64,000 bases of DNA, taken from assembly GCF_027286325.1 (NCBI RefSeq), contig NZ_CP114588.1:1513317-1577316 (forward strand), in the 5' to 3' direction. The DNA comes from Salinivibrio kushneri. GTDB lineage: Bacteria > Pseudomonadota > Gammaproteobacteria > Enterobacterales > Vibrionaceae. Below are positions 57,790 to 64,000 of this stretch, piece after piece. A model generated the notes under the pieces. That model searched no databases. It had not been told where the DNA came from and was given only the letters and a program-made list of their open reading frames with translations. Numbering within the stretch: the first letter of the stretch is position 1; the number at the start of each line of letters is the position of its first letter. The position numbers and the translations under genes were made by a program.

Positions 57790-57821
57790 TCGCTAGTCGC
57801 TAGTCGCTAGTCGCTAGTCGC
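57787..57821. repeat. Heptanucleotide tandem repeat (TAGTCGC) x5
   Basis: Five exact copies of TAGTCGC followed by TAAC. The first TAG is the trxC stop codon. No terminator hairpin follows directly. Confidence 0.95.
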
Positions 57822-57851
57822 TAACAACCATCTCACAATAATGGCGCGGCG

Positions 57852-58301
57852 CTATACTTTTAGCGCCGCGCCTTGTTTTACCGCGCGGATCGCCACATTG
57901 GTATTAATGTCTTTAACCATCGCTAGGGTCTGTAACTGGCGCATAAAGGCTTCATAGTGCGGTAAATCGCGCGTCACCACTTCCAGCAAATAGTCATAGG
58001 TACCAGAAATCACGTGGCCGTTGATGACTTCATCCATTTCCACCAGTGCGTGCTCGAAGGTAACAATCGCCTCTTCTCGGTGATTGCTCAAACTCACATT
58101 GACGAAAAAGGTCATGTTTAGCCCAATCCGTTGGCGGTCGAGCGTGACCTGGTAGGACGCTATCACTCCATCGGCTTCCAGCTTTTTGATTCGTCTTGCA
58201 CACGGTGAAAACGACAGCCCAACCGCATCAGCGATTTCCGCGGTAGTGCGGCGCGCATCGTCTTGTAACAGCGCCAGTATGGCTTTGTCTTTACTGTCCA
58301 A
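57852..58301 (-). CDS. Lrp/AsnC-family transcriptional regulator
   Basis: About 150 residues. N-terminal winged helix (LDSKDKAILALLQDDARRTTAEIADAVGLSFSPCARRIKKLEADGVI) in family form, then the RAM ligand/oligomerisation domain (VNGHVISGTYDYLLEVVTRD). Best start is TTG 58301 with AAGGA 6 bases upstream, matching typical family N-termini; an ATG at 58361 would add 20 unconserved residues. Divergent from an EamA exporter, a common pairing in which the regulator controls amino-acid export. Confidence 0.88.
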   Translation of the reverse strand: MDSKDKAILALLQDDARRTTAEIADAVGLSFSPCARRIKKLEADGVIASYQVTLDRQRIGLNMTFFVNVSLSNHREEAIVTFEHALVEMDEVINGHVISGTYDYLLEVVTRDLPHYEAFMRQLQTLAMVKDINTNVAIRAVKQGAALKV

Positions 58302-58360
58302 ATCGCTTCCTTGGTGATTTTTAACAACAATAATACAATTAAAGATGATAAACGCTAACA

Positions 58361-58391
58361 TGGTGGCAAATCACCCTTTAATTTGCCACCA
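58361..58391. promoter_or_regulatory. Inverted repeat in the divergent lrp-like/exporter region
   Basis: TGGTGGCAAAT / ATTTGCCACCA, a perfect 11-bp inverted repeat with 9-base spacer, midway between the two divergent genes. Good candidate operator for the Lrp-type regulator. Confidence 0.6.
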
Positions 58392-58448
58392 ATCCCTCCT
58401 TTGACGCTGCCACACTAGTTGCATCCATTAACAAGGAAGTGATCAACC

Positions 58449-59372
58449 ATGCCTGCCTCCTCTCAACGTGTATTAGGCCTCGCCGCCATGCTTGTCACCG
58501 TGACTATCTGGGCGAGCTTGTTTATTTCATTGCGTCAGGCCAGCCAGTCGGTGTTAACCAGTGGCGATATTGCCCTACTACGCTTTTTGCCTGCCGCTCT
58601 CCTATTTGGTTGGCTGAGCCGTCATCGGGTGCGTCATATTATCTCCATGCCCAAACGTTATCTGTTTGCGATTGCCTTTGGCGCAGGTTTACCGTTTTAT
58701 CTGCTCGCCGCCACGGGGATGCAGTTTGCCCCTGTCGCCGATGGTGCCTCGTTAATTCCTGGGATCTTGCCACTGTTTGTCTCTGCGATTGCTTGGGGCG
58801 TTTATGGTGAATCGCTCTCAGTGGGACGGCGATTAGGGATTGGGCTTATCGTCACCGGCATTGGTGCGTTTTTATGGCATTCGCTGTTCTTCTCACCGTG
58901 GAGTGTGACGCAAGGCCATTTGATTTTGCTGGCGGCCAGCATCAGTTGGGCGTGGTTTACCATTGGCGTGCGTGTGACAGGATTGAATGCGGCAGAAGCC
59001 GGCGCGGTATTAGCGATTTCGGCCGTCTTGTTGCTACCGGTGGGCGCGATGAGCGGACTTGTCTCCTTTAACCTGCTCCAAGCCCCTCTTGGCGAGCTTG
59101 GCTACCATGTACTGGCGCAAGGTTTAGGCGTGGGGATCATTGCCAATTACAGCTATGCATTTGCGATTCGCCGCTTAGGGGCAGAAATGAGTGCCGCAAT
59201 AGGTGCATTCACGCCTGTGGTGGCCGCGCTGATCGCGATCCCCGTGTTCTCAGAAACCGTCAGTGCGCTTACCGTGGTGGCGATGGCGTTGATTGTATTC
59301 GGGGCGGTACTCGCCAGTGAGGGGATAAAGTGGCGACGCACACAAACAAAAAGCGGCCCGCAGGCCGCTTAA
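58449..59372 (+). CDS. EamA-family (DMT) exporter
   Basis: 307 residues with ten membrane helices in two EamA repeats (WASLFISLRQASQS start; second half from GHLILLAASISWAWFTIGVR). The motifs RFLPAALLFGWL and ALIAIPVFSETVSALTVVAM fit drug/metabolite exporters such as RhaT/YdcZ-like DMT proteins; substrate unknown, an amino acid being plausible from the adjacent Lrp-type regulator. AAGGAAG precedes ATG 58449. Its 3' end contains the htpX terminator hairpin. Confidence 0.88.
   Translation: MPASSQRVLGLAAMLVTVTIWASLFISLRQASQSVLTSGDIALLRFLPAALLFGWLSRHRVRHIISMPKRYLFAIAFGAGLPFYLLAATGMQFAPVADGASLIPGILPLFVSAIAWGVYGESLSVGRRLGIGLIVTGIGAFLWHSLFFSPWSVTQGHLILLAASISWAWFTIGVRVTGLNAAEAGAVLAISAVLLLPVGAMSGLVSFNLLQAPLGELGYHVLAQGLGVGIIANYSYAFAIRRLGAEMSAAIGAFTPVVAALIAIPVFSETVSALTVVAMALIVFGAVLASEGIKWRRTQTKSGPQAA
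59346..59370 (-). terminator. htpX terminator inside the exporter's 3' end
   Basis: AAGCGGCC / GGCCGCTT stem with CGCA loop; on the minus strand it is followed by TTTTTGTTT. It lies within the last codons of the converging EamA gene. Confidence 0.8.
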
Positions 59373-59400
59373 TCGATGACTCGACGTAAACGCTATCCGG

Positions 59401-60279
59401 TTAGAGATAGTCGCCACGACGCAAGGCATCGATACGTTTTTCTAGCGGTGGGTGAGTCATAAACAGCTCACTCAGCGTTTTCTTACCGTTGATACCAAAT
59501 GCCATCATTGAGCCTTCCAGTTTCGGCTCGTGGCTGACTTTCAAACGCTCTAGCGCGGCAATCATTTTCTGTTTGCCCACCAGCTGCGCTGAGCCTGCAT
59601 CGGCGCGGAATTCGCGATGACGGCTAAACCACATGGTGAGAATGCTGGCCAGAATACCAAACACGATTTCTAGCACTGACGACACCAAGAAGTACATCAT
59701 CCAGTTGCCGCCACCTTCGCCTTCTTCGTCGCTGTTCATGCCACTGACCGCACCGGCGATGACACGAGCAATAAAGATTACGAAGGTGTTAACCACCCCT
59801 TGCATCAAGGTCATGGTGACCATGTCGCCATTCGCAATGTGGCTGATTTCGTGCGCCAGCACGGCTTCGGCCTCATCACGGGTCATGTTTTGCAACAGAC
59901 CGCTTGATACCGCCACCACAGAATCATTGCGTTTTGCCCCGGTGGCAAAGGCGTTGATATCAGGCGAGCTGTATACCGCCACGGTTGGCATGCCAATGCC
60001 AGCACGCTGAGCTTGCTGACTGACCGTATTCATAAGCCAGTGCTCGGTTTCATTACGTGGGTGCTCAATCACTTGCGCCCCCACCGAGCGCAATGCCATT
60101 GATTTTGACATCAACAACGATATAAACGAGCCGCCAAAACCGAATACGGCCGCCAATACCAGCAACCCAGACAAGCTGCCCGGCTGCATGCCTGTGACCG
60201 CGTAGATGATATTCAGCACAATGCTGAATACGATCAGAACCGCGAGGTTGGTAGCGAGAAATAATCCTAAGCGTTTCAT
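59401..60279 (-). CDS. htpX: HtpX, inner-membrane heat-shock protease
   Basis: 292 residues, M48 metalloprotease involved in membrane-protein quality control with FtsH. Two N-terminal membrane helices (about 5-25 and 38-58), zinc motif H143-E144-I-S-H147, two more helices, and the third zinc ligand in [16 protein letters not shown]-terminal [10 protein letters not shown] fits the family. GGAG 9 bases before the ATG. Heat or CpxR control is known in E. coli; no clear promoter box seen here. Confidence 0.97.
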   Translation of the reverse strand: MKRLGLFLATNLAVLIVFSIVLNIIYAVTGMQPGSLSGLLVLAAVFGFGGSFISLLMSKSMALRSVGAQVIEHPRNETEHWLMNTVSQQAQRAGIGMPTVAVYSSPDINAFATGAKRNDSVVAVSSGLLQNMTRDEAEAVLAHEISHIANGDMVTMTLMQGVVNTFVIFIARVIAGAVSGMNSDEEGEGGGNWMMYFLVSSVLEIVFGILASILTMWFSRHREFRADAGSAQLVGKQKMIAALERLKVSHEPKLEGSMMAFGINGKKTLSELFMTHPPLEKRIDALRRGDYL

Positions 60280-60777
60280 GGTGTGTCTCCGTCGCTTAAA
60301 CCCAGTGTTTAGCGCTTATTTGTTGTAATGATAAAAATAGTATGGGCATTAATGATAAAAACAATCCTTTGATGCAATTTGTTACGAATAAATCCCAGCA
60401 GTCACTCATGGCGCCCGCACCATCCAACTCTCTGCACCGACCAGTTAGTGTGGCACGTTATTTCGATCTGATCTAAAGAAATTGTGATATCACGCAATGT
60501 TGGATTTTTAACAATTTATTCAATCACTTAACAACTATCAAGACAGAAAAGCCCAATAAAAAAGACAAAAACCTACCAATATAGACTTTGGTCGAGTTGT
60601 CATCGCGGTTTACTCAGGCTAATTTATGCGCAGCTGTTTAAAACTATGACGCTGATGCACTGCGTAAGACGATAAAGTAATGGGCAATCGGCGGTCATAT
60701 CAACCATTACGTTTACAACCACCCGGTGTGGACAACCTAACCTTAACAACGCAACGCGTTATCAATGGAGTGAGACC
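60280..60777. other. 500-bp gap upstream of htpX and a small ORF
   Basis: Divergent regulatory region. It contains a perfect palindrome GTGATATCAC at 60484-60493 and AT-rich stretches near 60500-60580. No gene supported. A promoter for the small ORF at 60778 and one for htpX must lie here. Confidence 0.5.
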
Positions 60778-60951
60778 ATGGCAGAGCAAGAAAACTACCG
60801 AGTCGCTATCGACATCTTAACCTGTCATCTCGGCATGAGCTTCGACGAAGCCTGCTCAGAGCTTGGGTTAGCGTCGGATGACGCGACAGCGGCGCGCCAG
60901 ATGGCCGAGGTTCAGCAAAGCCTAATGGGTGTGCGAGACGACCAAAAGTAA
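60778..60951 (+). CDS. 57-residue acidic helical protein, unknown
   Basis: ATG 60778 with GGAG 7 bases upstream; stop TAA 60949-60951; followed at 60984 by a strong terminator, which marks it as a real transcription unit. The product starts MAEQENYRVAIDILTCHLGM, continues SFDEACSELGL and ends MGVRDDQK. It is acidic, with one cysteine in each of two short helices, and no signal peptide. No family recognised. Shorter than common ORF cutoffs. Confidence 0.7.
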   Translation: MAEQENYRVAIDILTCHLGMSFDEACSELGLASDDATAARQMAEVQQSLMGVRDDQK

Positions 60952-60983
60952 TTGTCTACCCGCAACTGCCGACTTAAATAGAC

Positions 60984-61010
60984 AAAAGCCAGCTTAGCGC
61001 TGGCTTTTTT
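60984..61010. terminator. Bidirectional terminator between the small ORF and bioD
   Basis: AAAAGCCAGC / GCTGGCTTTTTT with a short TTAGC loop; ends both the small ORF and the biotin operon. Confidence 0.92.
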
Positions 61011-61034
61011 GATCGCTATATCCCCGCAATATAT

Positions 61035-61709
61035 TCACAACGGCGTAATATCTAAGTGGCTTGCGCATTGTGCTGGCGAGGCATCGGCAGCAAACGGCAA
61101 GTGCCCCAGACAAGGCGCATCTAAATGCGCATCAAGATAGCGCACCATTTCGTCACTGTGCTGCGCCTTAGGATCAACGGCGTTTGCCACCCATCCAGCT
61201 AACGTAAGCCCGCGTGCACGTATGGCCTCTGCGGTGAGTAAAGCATGGTTTAAACAGCCAAGCTTTATTCCCACCACCATGATCACTGGCAGTTGATGGG
61301 CAACCACCCAATCGGCCAGCGTTTCAGTCTCACTCAGTGGCACTTGCCAGCCTCCAGCCCCTTCTACCAATACCGGACTGGCCTGCTGTTTTAAATGCGC
61401 GAGCCCATCGCTCAGCACCTGGGTGTCGATGGGCATGTTGGCTAACACCGCCGCCCAGTGGGGCGAGCACGGCGTTTCCAACAACACTGGGTTGATCGCG
61501 GCATACGGCAATGCAGTCGCACTGGCATGCTGTAAAGTGACAGCGTCACTATTTAGTTGGTGATCAGGCGCTAAGTCGGCACCAGCGGCGACAGGCTTGT
61601 AGCCCACCGCTTGATGGCCCTTTGCGATAAAGGCGTGCAACAGCGCCGCCGTGGTATAGGTTTTCCCCACTTCGGTGTCGGTGCCGGTAATAAAGTAACT
61701 GTCATGCAT
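61035..61709 (-). CDS. bioD: Dethiobiotin synthetase
   Basis: ATP-dependent carboxylation of diaminopelargonate to dethiobiotin; 224 residues, P-loop fold. Start MHDSYFITGTDTEVGKTYTT holds the GTDTEVGKT phosphate loop; VGYKPVAAG, VLVEGAGGWQVPL and VGIKLGCLNHALL follow. ATG 61709 overlaps the bioC stop by 8 bases. Last gene of bioBFCD. Confidence 0.96.
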   Translation of the reverse strand: MHDSYFITGTDTEVGKTYTTAALLHAFIAKGHQAVGYKPVAAGADLAPDHQLNSDAVTLQHASATALPYAAINPVLLETPCSPHWAAVLANMPIDTQVLSDGLAHLKQQASPVLVEGAGGWQVPLSETETLADWVVAHQLPVIMVVGIKLGCLNHALLTAEAIRARGLTLAGWVANAVDPKAQHSDEMVRYLDAHLDAPCLGHLPFAADASPAQCASHLDITPL

Positions 61710-62496
61710 GATGGTGAATCACTATATAGCCAATTTGATAGGTCGCCGGTAAGGTGTTGGCGGCGAGTGCAAAACGCTGATACGCCTTTTCTACCGCGCT
61801 AAACTGCGCTCTTGTCGCCAGCCCTTGCTGCCCCGCACCTTGGGGGCGGTAGGTAGCGCCAATCCCTTTTAAACTTTTCATCACCGTATGGGCATTGGCA
61901 AAGGTCAGCTGTTCGCTTTCTTGCAACACGGTCGCATGCATCAGCCCGGCGCGTTGAGTCGCCTGTTGTAACTCTGAGAAGGAGATAAAGCGGTTCACCC
62001 GTGACGTGTCGCATGCTTGTTGCCACGCGCTGTCGAGTTCACACAAGGATCCGGTGAGCAAAGTCGAAACAAGGATTTGCCCGCCGGGTTTGACGACCCG
62101 ACGCAGCTCCGCCAATGGCACATGCAAATCGTCGCACCATTGCAGCGCTAACGAACTAAACGCCAGATCGACACTGTTATCAGCCAGCGGCAAATGCTCC
62201 GCATCTGCTTGTACGCCTAGCATGGCATCACCGCAGCGCGCTTTTGCCGTTGCAAGCATAGGAGCGCTGAGATCGAGTCCAATCACTGTTTTAGCGTGAG
62301 TCATCCACTGCTGGGTGAAATAGCCGGTGCCACAGCCGACATCTAAGACGGTACTGAGATGGATAGCTTTTTGCTCTGACTCAGCCAATGCCATCAACCG
62401 ATGGCCGACACGGCGCTGCAGCGTCGCACTGTCATCATAATGGCGCGCGGCTCGACCAAACGCTCGAGCAATCGCTTGTTTATCGGCCACGGTCAT
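61702..62496 (-). CDS. bioC: Malonyl-ACP O-methyltransferase BioC
   Basis: Methylates malonyl-ACP so that fatty-acid enzymes can build the pimelate chain; 264 residues. SAM-binding motif I VLDVGCGTGYFTQQW, LGVQADAEHLPLADNSVDL, and FSSLALQWCDDL are BioC marks. N-terminus IARAFGRAARHYDDSATLQRRVG is also typical. ATG 62496 overlaps the bioF stop (ATGA); GTG 62511 would extend into bioF. A histidine-rich C-terminus (IVIHHHA). Confidence 0.95.
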   Translation of the reverse strand: MTVADKQAIARAFGRAARHYDDSATLQRRVGHRLMALAESEQKAIHLSTVLDVGCGTGYFTQQWMTHAKTVIGLDLSAPMLATAKARCGDAMLGVQADAEHLPLADNSVDLAFSSLALQWCDDLHVPLAELRRVVKPGGQILVSTLLTGSLCELDSAWQQACDTSRVNRFISFSELQQATQRAGLMHATVLQESEQLTFANAHTVMKSLKGIGATYRPQGAGQQGLATRAQFSAVEKAYQRFALAANTLPATYQIGYIVIHHHA

Positions 62497-63707
62497 GCTG
62501 TCACCCCACACGCTTTGTCGCTCGCTAATACCGGCTTAAGCGCCTCAATTAGTGCGGTAATATCTGTTTTTTGATGCTGCGCAGACAGGCTGATCCTTAA
62601 TCGTGCCGTATTGGCAGGTACAGTCGGTGGCCGAATCGCTCCTACTCGGATATGGGCCTTCATCAAGGCGTGATTTACATGCTGTAACGCTGCCAAATCG
62701 CCGATAATCAGCGGCTTGATGGGGCTAGGCGTCGCGAGCAATTGCGGCAAGGATTGAGTATTTATAGCGTGCGGTTCGCAAGCAGACGTCGTCTCTAACC
62801 AGTCATGGAGGCCTTGCGCTAGCTGTTCGGCATGGGCGCTGAGTGTTTCTCGCCGCCAGTGCTCTGTTCGTGCCAATCGAATAGCATCCTCAATGAGTGC
62901 CGCTTGCGCCGGTGGCATGGCCGTCGAGTACACATAATGGCGAGCGAACTGGCGCAAATAGTCAATGACGGTGGGAGAAGCCAGCACTGCCGCCCCCGCC
63001 ACGCCCAGAGCTTTTCCAAACGTCACGATTAAAATATCTGGCCGCGCGCCACGACTGATACTGCCCTCGCCTTCTTGCCCTAACACGCCAATCCCATGCG
63101 CATCATCCAGTGCCCAAAGCGCCCCCGATTGGTTGGCAATCGCGGCAAGGCTGTCGGTTGGCGACACATCACCATCCATGCTAAATACCCCTTCCGAGAC
63201 AATCAGCGATGCGGAAGGCTGGGTTTGCTTCGCGAGCAATTGGCGAAGGTGTGCCATGTCGTTATGACGAAACCGCCGCTGCGTGGCAGGGCTCAATACG
63301 CCGGCCTCAATCAAGGAGGCATGGTTGAGTTTGTCTTGAAACAAGGCATCGTCTTTACCCAACAGCGTAAACAGTAACGCCTGATTGGCAGCAAAACCAC
63401 TGTTAAACAGTATCGCTTGCGGGTAACCCAGCCAGTCACACAGCTGATCACAAAGGGATTGATGCGCGGCGGTAAAACCAGATACCACCGGCGAGGCCGT
63501 CGCGCCCACACCCCAGCGTTCGAGGTGCTGCTGCGCCTTTTTGACCAGCCGCGGGTCTTGCGCGAGGCCTAAATAATCATTACCCGCAAAGTTGCGCCAT
63601 GACTCGGCGACGGCATTGTCACCACTTTGCCGCCATAGGTCTTGTTGCTGACGTGCGGCCAGTTCGCCTTGGTAACGACGGATCAGCGCTGATGTTGTAT
63701 CAGTCAT
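62493..63707 (-). CDS. bioF: 8-amino-7-oxononanoate synthase
   Basis: PLP enzyme condensing pimeloyl-ACP and alanine; 404 residues. FAGNDYLGLAQDPRLV near the start, FNSGFAANQALLFTL, SEGVFSMDGDVSPTD, DDAHGIGVLGQEGEG and the PLP lysine in IVTFGKALGVAGA. C-terminal PPTVPANTARLRISLSAQH binds substrate carboxylate. Starts 6 bases after the bioB stop with no strong SD, implying coupling. Confidence 0.97.
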   Translation of the reverse strand: MTDTTSALIRRYQGELAARQQQDLWRQSGDNAVAESWRNFAGNDYLGLAQDPRLVKKAQQHLERWGVGATASPVVSGFTAAHQSLCDQLCDWLGYPQAILFNSGFAANQALLFTLLGKDDALFQDKLNHASLIEAGVLSPATQRRFRHNDMAHLRQLLAKQTQPSASLIVSEGVFSMDGDVSPTDSLAAIANQSGALWALDDAHGIGVLGQEGEGSISRGARPDILIVTFGKALGVAGAAVLASPTVIDYLRQFARHYVYSTAMPPAQAALIEDAIRLARTEHWRRETLSAHAEQLAQGLHDWLETTSACEPHAINTQSLPQLLATPSPIKPLIIGDLAALQHVNHALMKAHIRVGAIRPPTVPANTARLRISLSAQHQKTDITALIEALKPVLASDKACGVTA

Positions 63708-63713
63708 GGGGAT

Positions 63714-64000
63714 TTAGACACTGGCATCGTAGAACAAATCGCCCTCTTGCGGGCGCGCTGCCACTCGCTCAGCCACTTGCTCAAGTAAGTCGTGCTCAGT
63801 GACTTGATCGGGCTTTTGGCTGACCGCTTCGCGATTAATACCCAGCTTTTTAAATAGCTGCATATCCGCATCTTCGTCAGGGTTTGGTGTGGTCAACAGC
63901 TTGCAGCCGTAGAATATCGAGTTGGCGCCAGCCATAAAGCACAAGGTTTGCATTTGCTCGTTCATGTCTTCGCGCCCGGCAGACAGTCGCACTGCCGATT
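63714..64000 (-). CDS. bioB: Biotin synthase, C-terminal part (5' end outside window)
   Basis: Radical SAM enzyme that inserts sulfur into dethiobiotin. Only the last 95 residues are inside: [43 protein letters not shown] and the tail [10 protein letters not shown]. These match the BioB C-terminus, including the arginine ligand of the [2Fe-2S] cluster in VRLSAGR. First gene of bioBFCD; bioA would be divergent beyond the window. Confidence 0.96.
   Translation of the reverse strand, partial: SAVRLSAGREDMNEQMQTLCFMAGANSIFYGCKLLTTPNPDEDADMQLFKKLGINREAVSQKPDQVTEHDLLEQVAERVAARPQEGDLFYDASV

Noticed and set aside
60484..60493. GTGATATCAC as a CRP site
   Set aside because: The TGTGA and TCACG halves are only 2 bases apart instead of 6, so it does not fit the CRP consensus.

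Overview
The window is chromosomal DNA of a marine or halophilic gammaproteobacterium of the family Vibrionaceae. Gene content and order (lolC / plzB-like PilZ gene / mfd / csiV; hinT-ycfL-lpoB-thiK...ycfP-ndh; pabB-nudL...sdaA; nfsA divergent from grxA; phoPQ; pgsA-uvrC-uvrY; bioBFCD), CsiV and the moderate GC content all point there. Salinivibrio or a close relative is my best guess from memory of protein similarity; the genus is inference. No rRNA, tRNA, CRISPR array, complete insertion sequence or phage was seen.

Layout. 1-5.2 kb: end of lolC (lipoprotein export), a PilZ protein and mfd. 5.2-7.6 kb: csiV, then an unrecognised lipoprotein/helical protein pair. 7.7-11.8 kb: rhlE, a di-haem cytochrome c peroxidase with an FNR-like site, and ndh. 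12.0-15.9 kb: ycfP, a DUF6279 lipoprotein, thiK, lpoB, ycfL and hinT on the minus strand. 16.1-19.7 kb: a dihydroorotase of the variant metal-site class and an orphan double-ATPase peptide ABC protein. 19.9-29.1 kb: metabolism and redox (class I fumarase, pabB, nudL, serine transporter plus serine deaminase, acetate transporter, NfsA, GrxA).

29.3-37.4 kb is a four-gene minus-strand signalling operon: CheY-like receiver, Hpt-REC-REC-GGDEF diguanylate cyclase, soluble GAF/PAS histidine kinase, and membrane hybrid kinase with two receivers. It looks like a phosphorelay ending in c-di-GMP synthesis and is the most system-like object in the window. A 39-residue membrane protein lies just upstream.

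37.5-46.9 kb is an accessory zone: a decayed yoeB copy 3.9 kb from an intact yefM-yoeB pair, a hydrolase gene broken by a frameshift and a lost nucleophile, an AraC regulator, a TauE-type exporter, an unknown zinc-ribbon membrane protein, NAT, a LysE exporter, a PaiB-like protein, an inverted pair of REP-like palindromes, and an AT-rich segment with an integron-type attC site and two cassette-like unknown genes.

46.9-64 kb is core again: ybjL, phoPQ, pgsA, uvrC, uvrY/varA, gabD, an M14 carboxypeptidase, trxC with a heptamer repeat at its stop codon, an Lrp-type regulator divergent from an EamA exporter, htpX, a 57-codon ORF absent from a >60-residue ORF scan, and the biotin operon bioBFCD (bioB cut by the window end).
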